Source: Diacronema lutheri
Lineage: Eukaryota > Haptophyta > Pavlovophyceae > Pavlovales > Pavlovaceae
Direction of reading: 5' to 3'
Assembly: GCA_019448385.1 (NCBI GenBank)
Contig: JAGTXO010000031.1
Coordinates: 188,501 to 252,500, forward strand
Length of the DNA stretch: 64,000 nucleotides
A model generated the notes under the pieces. That model worked only from the letters and a program-made list of their open reading frames with translations. It ran no database searches and was not told where the DNA came from. Below are positions 39,901 to 50,540 of this stretch, piece after piece. Position 1 is the stretch's first letter; each line of letters starts with the position of its first letter. The translations under genes and the position numbers were made by a program.

Positions 39901-40135
39901 CGTTACTATGGGAGTACGTATGACACTTTGCTCGGTCCCCCCCAATATTTTCGTCAATTGTTATGGGTAATATGATGCGTAACGGCAACGACAAACGCTC
40001 GACGTCGGCGTCTGCGGACATTGTCAATGGCACTCAGATTGACAAAATGCGGAATGTTGGTCTATGTGACATGGGGATGGAGGGGCATTGGAGGGGGAGT
40101 CAGTCGCCCGCCCGTCGGGCGCCTCTTCGCGGAAG

Positions 40136-40883
40136 TCACGTAGGCTTCTCCCACGTGCTGACGCCCGTCTGCGAGTTGTAGTAGTAGGTGCGGCCGTCCG
40201 GGGACGTATATGGCGCCTGCGTTACAGCGGCGCACGCGCGGGTATGCGCGCGCTGAGCGCACCGCCCGCAACGCGAGAGCCGCGAGAGCCGTCGCGTGAC
40301 GCGTGACGCGTGACGCGTGACGCGTGACGCGTGACGCGTAGGCGCGCACCCATGCGCTGCTGCACGCTGGCGGCACGGCACCGGGCGAGGGTCGATGACG
40401 ACCAATGTGACCCGGCGAGCTGCCGACCGGCGCGCCCGCTCCAACCAGCGCCATGCCAACCTGCGATCCGACGCCGTCCGCGACGGCGGGGCCGCCCGGC
40501 CCGGATGGCAACACGGCCTCGCACGGTGGCGCCGCGGCCTCGATGGGCGCCAAGATGATCGGAACCTGTCGCAGCGCGGCATGGGGTAGAGGGACGAGCG
40601 GTGGAAGGGGGCGAGTGACGTGGTGTCACGCGCGCTCGAGGGGTTGGTGGTGGTGGTTGTGGGGGGGGGGGGAGGGGGGGGGGCACCCGTGGCGTGCTCG
40701 CACACGCGGGCCGCATGGCGTCGCCGCCGCGGCGCCGCTCGCGCGCGCACGGGGTCGTGGCCTCTTGCCGCGCGCCGGTTTGTCGCAGCTGCTCGACTGG
40801 CACGCACCGGCGCGATGTGCGCTCCTCTGAACTGGATTTCAAGCTGCTCTTGCGCGTGGAGCTGGCGCGCCTGCCGGTAGTCG

Positions 40884-40928
<45 letters not shown>

Positions 40929-42426
40929 GGTGTGAGGGGCACGCACACGCCGCCGCCGCCGCCACCGCCACCGCCGCCCGCCGCCGCGCCGCTCTGCGCG
41001 CCGAGCCCGTCGCCGACGCCGAGCACGTGTGCGGACGCGGCGAGGAGCCCTGGCGCGTACAGCCCTGCCAGGCCGGGCATGCCCGGCAGAGCGCCCAATG
41101 GCGCCATCGGAGGCGCGGCGAAGAAGGCCGTGCCTCCGAGCGGAGGTTGCGCGTACCCGCCGTACCCGGGCGGTGGCTGCAGGATGCCGATGCCTGGCCG
41201 CCGTGCGCGGGAAGGGGAAGTGGTGGCGGTGCGTGCAGGTGCGGGTATGTGGCAACGGTGCGGGCAGGGCCCCGCGGTAAGGAGACGCGTCGGGTAAGAA
41301 GAAGCGCGCGCGCGCACGGCGCATGAGACGCCATCGTGCCACCGCCCCCCCCCCCCCCCCCCCCCAGGACACCCGGGCGCTCGCTGCGCGCGCCACGCGC
41401 CGTGCGCACCGCGCGCAAGGCCCCGCCCAGCGCATGCCCGCGGGCGTGCCGCACGCGCTCGCGTTGGACGCTTTGCCCTCGAGCCGCCCTCGCGCCGCGC
41501 GTGCGCGACCGCGCGCGCACCGAGGGGCAAGCCGTACGCTGCGGCGGTCGCGGCATATTGGTCGTAAGTCGGACCGCATGCGAAATGGCCGTACGGCAGG
41601 TGCAGACCGGGCAGGCCGGGGTATGCAGCGAGCCTCAGCCCGACGCCGCCGGGGCCAAGCATGACGGCCGCCTGCGCGGCGGCGGCCTGCTCGCCCGCGC
41701 TGCCCCCGCTGCCGCGCGACTTCCGCCCGCGCCCGCTGCCGGGCGTATCTGCGAAGCGCACGACGAGTGCGTCAACCGCGCCGGGTGGCACGGTCTTGCC
41801 GTGCGTCGCCTGGATCGCCGCGGTCGCCTCGTCATGCTGCGCAAAGCGCACGAAGCAGCACGCCCTGCGCAGCGCACAGGCGGGCGCGGCGGCGACGGTG
41901 TGCGAGCCCGGTTGCAGGGGCGCGCGCGCGCCAGATGAGCACGTGGACGGGCGTGCGCGCGGGGCGCGCGAGGGACGAGCGTCGAGGAGCTGGAAAGCAC
42001 GCACATCCCAGAGCGGCTCCCGCCACGCATGAGGTGCACCTCCTCTACCTGCCCAAAGGCATCAAAGATCTGCGCGGCCGCGCGGGATCGGCGCACCGCC
42101 GGGTTGGAACGCGCTCGCCGCGCCGCCTCCACACGCGGTAACTGCGGCTCGTGCACGGGCGCGCGCTGCGGGCGATGCGCGGGCAATGCAAGATGTTGCC
42201 TAGGCCGCGCGAGCTCACCTGCTTGACCTCCTCCTCTGTGATGCCCGGTGGGAGCCCTGCGCGTGCAAGCGCATACGCGCGCGCCGCGCGGCGACCGCGC
42301 GCCAGGGTGTACGGCCTCAGGGCCTAGGCGCCAAACGCGCAGCTGTCTCGCAACGTGCGCGCGCGTGTCGAAAGGCGCGTCGCCCGCACCGCCAACAAAG
42401 AGCTTCGCCTCCGGGGCTGCTTGCAT
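40136..42426 (-). CDS. RRM-WW RNA-binding protein (CELF/FCA-like), seven exons, 351 aa
   Basis: Exons 42426-42390, 42256-42219, 42069-42005, 41864-41521, 41193-40808, 40565-40461 and 40216-40136 join in frame to 351 aa. The RRM is assembled from four exons: RNP2 KLFVGGLPPGITEEEVKQ, IFDAFGQVEEVHLMRGG, RNP1-like ACCFVRFAQHDEAT, and KTVPPGAVDALVVRFADT, the CELF/ETR-like ending. The middle is Gly/Pro/Ala-rich with a polyglutamine run of about 14-15 residues. The last 27 residues are a C-terminal WW domain (DGRTYYYNSQTGVSTWEKP). RRM plus C-terminal WW recalls plant FCA, though there is only one RRM here; a role in splicing or 3'-end choice is inferred. Exons as short as 38 nt are present. Confidence 0.82.
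40284..40345. repeat. 7-bp tandem repeat GCGTGAC in the last intron of the RRM-WW gene
   Basis: Seven to eight copies of GCGTGAC lie inside the intron 40217-40460. Their expansion would not affect the protein. Confidence 0.85.
40882..40930. repeat. CTG/CAG trinucleotide repeat coding polyglutamine
   Basis: About 15 uninterrupted CTG units on the plus strand are read as CAG codons (Gln) in exon 5 of the RRM-WW gene. A pure repeat of this length is prone to length change. Confidence 0.9.
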
Positions 42427-42429
42427 CCG

Positions 42430-43027
42430 CTAGCTTCCACCGACGGACGTGGCAAGCGACATTACCGGCGCGATTTGGCGCGTAATAATTATTCCATTTA
42501 AATTAGTTACGGCGTAACCGTCGGTCGGGCGTGGGCGTGGTCTGAGAATTCCGAGCCGCTGGACCGGAAACGATGCCTGGAGTTGAGCGCGTGCGCTGCT
42601 CGCGCTCTCGCACGGGTGTCGCGCACGCGGGCGCGCACGCGGGCGCAATTCGGCCAGGCTACTCTTGCTCGGGTGGCATGCGAGCGTGATGAGGGGACGG
42701 CATCCGGGCGCGCATATCGCACGGGGCACGGGGAAGAGCCTTCACGTGCAGCCTCATGTGTACAGGGTTTCGCGATTGGATGGAAGCACGACGCGCGCAA
42801 GCAAACACGCACACCCACACAACAACAAAATGCATGTGCGTCAGGAAACTGTGGCGAGGAAGGCAGAGGGTGGCGCCAGCGATTGGACAATTCAATCGGC
42901 AGGCGCCATTAATTTTGCCGTGCGGCAGGCGTCTGCTCGCGCTCGCAATCCGAGGCATGCCGTCCGAGGGCGCTCATCCTCGACCCCAGACCCTCTTACC
43001 CTTGCCCCGCCCGTCGCGACTCGTGAC
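42430..43027. other. Intergenic region between RRM-WW and SEC12 genes
   Basis: No gene seen. It contains the presumed promoter of the RRM-WW gene, including an AT-rich patch at 42481-42520 (AATAATTATTCC, TTTAAATTAG) that stands out from the GC-rich surroundings, and the 3' flank of the SEC12 gene. Confidence 0.5.
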
Positions 43028-45636
43028 TCAACTCGCGCGCGCTCGCGCCTGCGCGAGCGCGAGCACGAGCGCGAGCAGCGCAACGAGCACCGCCGCGGCA
43101 ATACGGAGCGTCTCGCTCCAATACGCCGGCACGAGCACGGTGACAAGGCCGCGCTTGTCCGCCGACACGGACAGGCAACGGACGTGCGCGCGCGCGCCCG
43201 GCGCGGCGGGCTCCGGCTCGAGCGCGAGCAGCGCGGTGACGGGCAGCGAGTGGACGCCGCGCACCGCCGCGAGCGGCGCGAGGCTCGCCGCGTCGAGCAG
43301 CGTCACGCAGCCCTCGCCTGAGCCCAGGAGCACCCAACGCCCGTCCGCGCTCGAAGTCGCCGCCGTGTGCGAGAAGGCGCACGCGCGGCGCGGGCGCATT
43401 GGAACGGCGACTGCGGCGGCCGCGGCGGGCGTCTGCTCGGCGCTCAGCTGCCACGCCGTCGCCCAACTGCTCTGCCCCGCCGCGGAGATGAGACCCACCA
43501 GCCGGAGCGCAGGGGCCGACGGTCCGGGCGGCGCGCCGTCGGCGGTGGCGGCCGGCGTGCAGAAGCTGCGGGGAATGGCGCGCGGGGCGGTGCGCGCGCG
43601 AAAGACGCGCGCGCGGAGGGCAGAGGAAGCGGTGACGCGCGGAGGGCAGAGGGGGCGGTGACGCGCGGAGGGCAGAGGGGGCGGTGACGCGCGGAGGGCA
43701 GAGGGGGCGGTGACGCGCGGAGGGCAGAGGGGGCGGTGACGCGCGGAGGGCAGAGGGGGCGGTGACGCGCGGAGGGCAGAGGGGGCGGTGACGCGCGGAG
43801 GGCAGAGGGGTCGGTGACGCGCGGAGGGCAGAGGGGGCGGTGACGCGCGGAGGGCAGAGGGGGCGGTGACGCGCGGAGGGCAGAGGGGGCGGTGACGCGC
43901 GGAGGGCAGAGGGGGCGGTGACGCGCGGAGGGCAGAGGGGGCGGTGACGCGCGGAGGGCAGAGGGGGCGGTGACGCGCGGAGGGCAGGGCCACGCGCAGG
44001 CCTCTGCACGCGCACGACCGCGGCGGCGCACGACTGCGGCGGCGCGCGGCCGGCGCGCGGCGGCGCGCGCGCACAGTGCCGTCTTAAGCCTCGGTGCGAC
44101 GGGCCGGCGCGCGCGCGCGCCGCGCGCCGCCGCGGTCGCAACGGCCGGGACGACGAGCTGCGCGGGCTCGCTCGGCGCGAGCGCGCTCCACAGCCACATC
44201 CGGCCCGCGCCGTCGACTGCGCCGATCCGCGCGTGCGCTGGCTTGGCGGGCGCGTGCAGCGCGAGGGATGTGAGTGCGCAACGCGTGCTCGCGCTCCCGA
44301 GCGGCGGGGGCGGCACGCGCCGCGCCCAGAAGAGCTTGAGCTCGAGCTTTGCAACGTTGTCGTCGCGCTCGCCGCCCGCGCTGCGTACGGTGAATGCGAA
44401 GAGGCGCCCGTCCGAGCACCCCGCGAGCAGCAGACCGCGCGCCGGCGCCTGCGCGCCCGCAGTTGCCGCGTCGCCTGCCCCGTCGCCTGCCCCTCCGCCA
44501 CCGCCTGCCCCGCCACTCCACTGCCCGAACGCCAGCGCGGCGAACTCGGCATCGTCGCATGTGGCGGCGGCGACGGCGGTGTCGGCGGTGCGTACCGGCC
44601 AGCCCGCCACCTCCGCGTCGCTCGGCTCGCCGCTGCGCAACTCTGCCAACGCCGGCAAGCCGTCGAGCGACGCGCGCGCGCCGCCCACGGCCGCGAGAGG
44701 CGGCGCCTGCCGCCCGCAGCCATCGCCGCCCGCCCGATCGCGGCCGTTCGCGGCCGTAGCCGGTGCGGCCGTCGGCTCGTCGCCGGCGCGCGCGGCTGCG
44801 CATGGCGCCCACAGCTGAAGCGAGCGCGCCGTCGCCACGCACAGCCAAGGCTGCACGGCGGCGAGCGGGGCGGGCCGTGCACGGCCGTCGGGCGCACGAG
44901 CGGGCGGCACCCGGTCGCGGATACGCGGAGCGCGTGAGCGCGCGCGCGCGCGCGCGCGCGAGCGCGCACGCGTGCGCGACGCCGGCGCGGCGCGCACCAG
45001 CGTCGGATGCGCTGCGAGCCCGAGCACGGCGCCATCGTGGACCGCAGCGCTCCACTCGACGATCGCGCGCTGCACGACGCCGCTCGCGCGCGCGCCGCTG
45101 TCGGCCGCGCCAGCGGCGGACGGCGGCACGGACGAGCCGGCGGACGCGGCGGCGATCGCGTTCGGGATGCCCGTGCGCGCATTGCCGCCTCCACCACCCA
45201 CAATGCTCACAACGCCGCCATTGCCGCCGTCGGCCGCGCCGTCGGCGCCGTCGGCGCGCGTGGCGCCCGCTGGCAGGCCGTGAAGCAGCGCTGCTGCGAA
45301 AAGGGGCATGCGGCATTCAATCACGCCACCCGGGCTCGCCCACGCAATCTCAGCCCTCTCGCGCTTCGAAGCGGCGGGCGGCGGCGTGCACGGTGTTTCG
45401 TCGCTTGGTTGCGGCCCCTCGGGCGGCGCGGGCGCGCCCGCGCGCGGGCTGAGCCGCTTGTGCTCGCACGCGCCGTCCACCCGTTGCTCCGTCGCGGGCG
45501 CGTCGACGGCGACTCTCGTTGGCGCCGCGGCCGCGGCCGCCGTGCTGGCGGCGCCTGTCACCGCCGCTCGCGCGGCGGCCGCCGCCGCCGCTGCCGCCTC
45601 GGCCGCGCGCGCCGACGCGCGCTGCTCGTCGGTCAT
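43028..45636 (-). CDS. SEC12/PREB-type WD40 guanine-nucleotide exchange factor, three exons, about 617 aa
   Basis: Exons 45636-44998, 44850-44075 and 43466-43028 join in frame (both donors GTGCGC). PREB/SEC12 marks are: MPLFAAALL followed by VSIVGGGGGNARTGIPNAI, the glycine-rich GGGGxxxTGxxN strand of blade 1; WD-like blades (WLCVATARSLQLW, GLLLAGCSDGRLFAF, ARIGAVDGAGRMWLW, WVLLGSGEGCVTLLD); GVHSLPVTALLAL and VRCLSVSADKRGLVTVLVP just before a single C-terminal transmembrane helix (TLRIAAAVLVALLALVLALA). The family loads GTP on SAR1 at the ER to start COPII coat assembly. The N-terminus is uncertain: ATG at 45636 is used, 45309 is an alternative, and the frame is open upstream. The first exon has long Ala/Pro-rich inserts. 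Confidence 0.78.
43622..43988. repeat. 26-bp minisatellite, about 14 copies, in SEC12 intron 2
   Basis: The unit GGTGACGCGCGGAGGGCAGAGGGGGC repeats about 14 times almost without change (one unit has GGGGTC). It lies wholly inside the 608-bp intron 43467-44074. Because 26 is not a multiple of three, all frames stay open through it, producing long artefactual ORFs on both strands. Confidence 0.93.
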
Positions 45637-46467
45637 AGCGTCGGGAGGCGCGGGTGCGGGCGCGGGCGCAAGCGCGGGCGCGGGCGCGGGCGCGGGGCTC
45701 GGCACGGCGGGGCGCTCGACCTTGCGCGCCTCGCACGCGCCGCACGCCTCGTTCTGCGGGCCGACCTCGTCCGGCGCGTGGCGCGCCACCTCCGCGTCGC
45801 CCGCAGCCGCGTCTGCCCGCGCGCCCGTCCGTTCGCAGCTCGGCTCCGAGACAGGCGCGACGGCCGCGCGCGCGGGCGTGCTCGCCGCCTCGGTTGAGTC
45901 GATCGGGCACGCAGCGGGCTCGTCCACCGGGCGCGGCACGTGCGAGACGGCGCGCGCGTCCGCTGCGCTGTGCGTGCCGGTTGCTGCAGCGCGCGGCGCG
46001 TCGAGGTGCGATGGCTCGGCGCGCGCGCGATCGGCGGGCTCGGCGACGATCGGCGGCTGCCGCCGCTCCGCGCTCTGCCTATGCGTGGTCGGGATGATGC
46101 TCGGCGCACCGTGCGAGGGCGTGGGCGCCGCGCCGCCCGTGGCAGGCTTGGCGGGCTTGGTCGGCGTCAACGTGCTTAGGTTGACGGGAGGAAGGCCTGC
46201 GCGGCAGAGCGCGTAAGCGCGGGGCGCGAGGGCGAGCCAGCACGCGGCAAAAGCGCGCGCACGCGCCGATGCTGAGCGGCGCGCACGGGCGCACACGCGC
46301 GCACCGCGCGCGCATGCCCGGGCGTCCGTCCCGCTTCCGGCACGTGTGCGCACCGAGTTTACGCCGCTCGCTCGGCGTCGACATCGTGCTGCGATTCCCG
46401 GACTCGACGTTGGGCCCAAGCGATGGTGAGGTGAAGAGGGGCGTGTGCTCCGCCTTTCGGGCTCGGG

Positions 46468-47325
46468 ATGCTGCACGCGGACAAGCGGGCGCTCGAGCAG
46501 CGCGTGACGCTCGATTTGCTCAAGCTGCGCCAAAAGGAGCTCGCTTTCCTCACGTCCAGCTGCTTCACGCTCGCGCAGCCCGCCGCGCTGTTCGCCGGCT
46601 TTGCGTACACGAGCATGTCGCAGGTCGAGATCCCAGAGTCGGTGCCGTGGTGGCTGCGGACGCTCTTCTTCGAGGTGAGCATGATTGCGATGGCGCTAGC
46701 CATTGCCGCCACCGTTCGCACTTCGTACGTCGGCCTGAGGGGCCCGGCGCTCGCGCTGCGCGGCCAGCCGGGGTCGATGCACCGCGCGGTCGAGACGATG
46801 GGCCCGTGCTTCATGGGCGCGTGGGCCTACTTTATGCTCGCGCTCATCTTCATCTTCCTCTCGACCATTGTCATCCTCATAATGAAGCCCAACTACTTTG
46901 GCAACTCGATCCTCTCCGTCGCGCTCATCGTCGTCGGCATGGCGCTCATCTACCGCGACATGGGCAGCCTGCACGCACAGTTTAACCTCAAGCCGCACGA
47001 GGTCGTTGGCGCAAAGTTCACGCGCAGCGAGGTGGCGACGATGGTGCGCCAGTGCGCCGCCGACGCCATCCTCGTCGAGTCGTCCGGCGCGCACCGCGTG
47101 CAGGCGTCTGCGCCGCCGCCCAGAGCGCAGCGGCCGAAGCGCGTCTCACTCGCGCCCGCCGGCATGGGCACGCGGAATCAAAGCGTCTTCTTCCTCAGGG
47201 CGAGCAGGGGCGCAGTGCTCAGCGGGCCCGAGCGGCAAGCATCGGACTCGACGACGACGGGGCCGGGCTCGCCGACGCCGTTTCAAGGCCCGACCCGGGC
47301 GAGCGCCGTTCGACACCGCGAATGA
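46468..47325 (+). CDS. Four-span membrane protein, Orai-like (285 aa)
   Basis: Intronless. An N-terminal helix (KRALEQRVTLDLLKLRQKE) leads to TM1 with ALFAGFAYTSMSQVEIPES, which resembles the Orai pore helix ALLSGFAMVAMVEVQ in position and pattern. Three more hydrophobic segments follow: LFFEVSMIAMALAIAATV, CFMGAWAYFMLALIFIFL with STIVILIM, and SILSVALIVVGMALIY. The cytosolic C-terminus is basic, then disordered. The family is widespread in protists; a calcium-channel role is inferred only from the TM1 pattern. It is divergent from SEC12 and convergent with the subtilase (stops 106 bp apart). Confidence 0.5.
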   Translation: MLHADKRALEQRVTLDLLKLRQKELAFLTSSCFTLAQPAALFAGFAYTSMSQVEIPESVPWWLRTLFFEVSMIAMALAIAATVRTSYVGLRGPALALRGQPGSMHRAVETMGPCFMGAWAYFMLALIFIFLSTIVILIMKPNYFGNSILSVALIVVGMALIYRDMGSLHAQFNLKPHEVVGAKFTRSEVATMVRQCAADAILVESSGAHRVQASAPPPRAQRPKRVSLAPAGMGTRNQSVFFLRASRGAVLSGPERQASDSTTTGPGSPTPFQGPTRASAVRHRE

Positions 47326-47430
47326 AAGAGGGGAGGGAAGAGGGCCACAAGGCTGCTGACTGAGGATTGAGGAAGGAGCGGAGGGAAGGGGGCTGTTTCT
47401 GAGAATGCGCGCAGCCTACGCCGCGTCGCC

Positions 47431-50408
47431 CTACCGATCGTCGTAGACATCGGCGTACGGCACGCTGCCGTCTGCGCTCACCTCCACGCTGTCTGCTCGA
47501 CTGCGCGCGGCGCTCTGACGCCCGCTCGACAGGCCACTCGAAGAGCCGCGTCCATCGCCGAGCGACGCGCTGCCGTTCTGGCTCTCCACGCCGCCGCGCG
47601 CCGTGCCGCCGCCCGCCCGACCGCCTGTCCGCCCGCCCCCGCCGTCCATGCCCGTCGCCTGCCGGCTCGAGCGCCCGCTTGAGCGCGAGCGGCCGCTGCT
47701 TCCCGACGTCGACAGCTCGGTGCGTGGTGGCGCCGTCGGCTCGTGCGGCGTGATCGGCTGCGGCGCGCTTTGCCACGGCGGGCGTACGCCAAACCCATTC
47801 GACGCGCTGACCGGCGCGCGGCGCGCGGCGGCGGCGACGGCGGGCGCGGCGGCGAGCTGGCTCGAGCCGCACCACGGCGAGCCGTGCGCCGCGGACGCGC
47901 TCTGCGCCGCGAGGGCCTGGTGTTGCGCATGCGACGTGTACGGAGGCGGCATCGCGCGCGCGTGCAGCGGCGGGAGGACGGTCGGCTGGGCCGGCACGCG
48001 CGGCTCGGTCGCGACAGCGCACGCGCCGCACGCGCTCAACCGCTGGCGCGACGACGTGCTCCGCGTGGCTGGCTGCGCGTGCACGACGCTCAAAAAGCTG
48101 ATCGGCGCGCCCGCGGGCTGAAGCTGGCCGCGCGGCGGCGTGACGCCGCCGTGCTCCGCGTGCCACGCGCGCGCGCTCGCCGCCTTGCGCCGACGCGCGC
48201 GCAGCACAAGCCACGCGCAGCACGAGCCGATGATGGCGAGGGCGCCGAGCGGCACGGCGGTGACGAGCGTCCACTCGACGACGGACAGCTCGCCCGTGAG
48301 CAGCCGCGCCCATAGGCCCCGCGCCTTGTCGGCGGCGCCCTTTGCGAGCCGTCCCAAGGACGGCGGGGGCGGGGAAGGCGCGGAGGCGACGGACGCTGGC
48401 GGCGACGGGGGCGGCGGCATCGGCGGCGGGAATGGCAAGCCCACGTTGAAGCTGACGGCGTCCGACGTGGTAAACGCACCGCCGCTCGCGATCTGCACGC
48501 CGTCCAGTGTGAGCGTGTACGACCCCTCGCCGTACGCGCAGCACAGGCCTGCAGACATGACGGGCGGGAAAAGGCGGCAAGAGAAAGGGCGCGAGAGGGA
48601 GGGGCCGGCGTGTGACGACGGGCAAGCGTGGTAAGCGACAGATGAGAGGGCGAAGCAGGAGCAGCGGGCGTCGCGCGCACATGCGCGCGCGCGCGCGCGC
48701 GCCCAAGCCCAGCCGCGCGCCGGCTGAGGGCGGCTGAGGGTGGCCGAGGATGGCTGAGGGTGGCTGAGGGCGGCTGAGGGTGGCTGAGGGCGGCTGAGGG
48801 CGGCTGAGGGGGCGGCTGGGGTTGGGTATCGAGCGGTGCGCGCACCGTCTCCCTGCGTGTCCGTGACCTGCCATCGGTACACACCGGCGGCGAGTTGGAA
48901 AGTCCACGACGTGAGCTGACCGGCCGCGCTGATGGGCACGGTGCCCGATTGGATTGCCTGCCAACTGCGCTGCTTGCGCATCAGGTACCACGCCGTCTCG
49001 GCTGGGTATTGGTCGGCGCGAATGTCGATGCGCAGCGTCGTGCCCGGCGGGAGCGGAGGGCTTGGCGGCGAGGGCGGCGGGCGCGGCGGCGGTGGCGGCG
49101 ACGGCGGGCTGGGCGGCGGGCTTGGCCTGCTATTACCCACCTGCTGCAGGAGAACGTTCGGCACGTGTCGGTTGGGCAGCGCAGTCGGCTCTTCAGAGTC
49201 GCGCAGCCTGCCTCGCACGGCACTGGCCAGCAGCGCGGCGCGCGCCGCGGCCGGGCTCATCGCATCGTTCGCCGCGAGGACCTGCGCGAGCACGCCGGCG
49301 ACGTGCGGCGTGGCCACTGCGCCATCGGCGCGCGCACGCAGAGCAGGGGAGGGGAGGCGAGGCGAGGCGCGGCGAGGCGTGGCGCGGCGAGCCGCACGTG
49401 CGCGCGCGTGTGAGCGCGAACGCGCGCCACCGCGCGCCGCGCCGCGCCTCGCTTACTGCTCGTGCCCGAGAGCGTCTGGTACGTTCCTGCCGAGCCGATG
49501 TACGCCGAATTGATCTGCGAGCCGGGGGCGAAGATGTCGACGCAGTTCCCGGCATTGGAGTAGACCGCCGCCTCGTCGTTGCGCTCGCTCGCGCCGACGG
49601 TGATGACCGACGGCTCGGACGACGGCGAGTAAGCGCATGCGTCCTCGCCGTCGTTGCCCGCCGCCACGACCACGTGCAGGCCGTCGGCCACGTACGCGCC
49701 GACCAAGATGTTGATCTGCTCGCTGAAGCTGCTGCCGAGGCTCATGCTGACCACCTTCTTGGCCGCCGCATGATCTGCCACCCAACCCAGCCCAGCGAGC
49801 ACGTCACTAAAGCTGCCCGAGCCGTCGCAGCCAAGGACGCGCACACCGTGCACCGTCGCCGATGGCGCGACGCCGACGGTCGTGCCCGCCGCGCTGCCCG
49901 CGCAGTGCGTGCCGTGGCCGTCACAATCATCCGGGTCGTCGTCATCGCTCACAAAGTCGTACCCGTCGCCCACGCGCCCCTGGAACTCGACGTGCGCCGC
50001 GTTGATCCCCGTGTCGATGACGAAGATGTGCACGCCTGACCCGGCGTTCGTGTTGTCGTACGAATCGTCGAGCGGCAGGTCGGGCTGGTCGATGCGATCG
50101 ATGCCCCACGAAGCCACGGCCTTGTGCACGGGCGGGTCGACAAGTACCGTCGCGCCCGCCGCCTCGAAATGGCGCACCGCATCGTCCGACAGCTCGGCCG
50201 CGACGCCGTGGAACACGCGCGCAAACCGGTGCCGAATCTTGACGACCGAGCTGTTGGGCGCCGCGCGGACGTGGCTCTCGGCGCGCGCGCGCGACGCGGC
50301 GGAGACCACGCCAGGAAAGTGCACAATATACCGGCCGGTTGGCCCCGTCCACGCCCTCGGCTGTTCTCTGCCTGAGAGGGGGAGGAGCAGGACCGCGGCC
50401 GGCACCAT
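47431..50408 (-). CDS. Membrane-anchored subtilisin-like serine protease (S8), three exons, 846 aa
   Basis: Exons 50408-49457, 49316-48846 and 48548-47431 join in frame (donors GTAAGC and GTGCGC). MVPAAVLLLPL is a short signal-like start; an I9-type prodomain follows (RYIVHFPGVV, FHGVAAELSDDAV). The catalytic triad is complete: Asp in FVIDTGIN, His in GHGTHCAG, and Ser in LSGTSMATPHVAG, which is assembled only across intron 1. Asn of AAGNDG provides the oxyanion hole. Proline-rich repeats flank two small beta-rich modules (WYLMRKQ..WTFQLAAGVYRW; GEGSYTLTLDGVQIASGG). A single transmembrane helix (LVTAVPLGALAIIGSCCAWLV) and a 280-residue Ser/Pro-rich cytosolic tail end the protein. The beta modules may bind cell-surface glycans; that is inference. 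Confidence 0.87.
48718..48822. repeat. 10-bp minisatellite GGCTGAGGGY in subtilase intron 2
   Basis: About ten imperfect copies of GGCTGAGGG(T/C) lie inside the 297-bp intron 48549-48845. A CA/CG dinucleotide-like run (48680-48710) precedes them. Confidence 0.85.
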
Positions 50409-50540
50409 CTCCCCGGTCACTCTCAACCAACTCGGGTCGCAACGGCCGGGTAGTAAATTTCAGCTCAAGGGCTCGGTAATTATGGAGGGGTTCCTCAGAA
50501 CTTTCTTTGTTGCTCCTGGCCCGCGGCCCCGCCCAGCCCC

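Noticed and set aside
43622-43988. Long ORFs on both strands through the 26-bp array as a novel repetitive protein
   Set aside because: The unit length is not divisible by three and all frames are open. The flanking WD40 exons join perfectly without it, so it is intronic.
46150-46533. Extending the SEC12 first exon upstream to about 46533
   Set aside because: The frame is open, but it would overlap the divergent Orai-like gene start and codes only Arg/Ala-rich low complexity there; an ATG at 45636 or 45309 is more credible.
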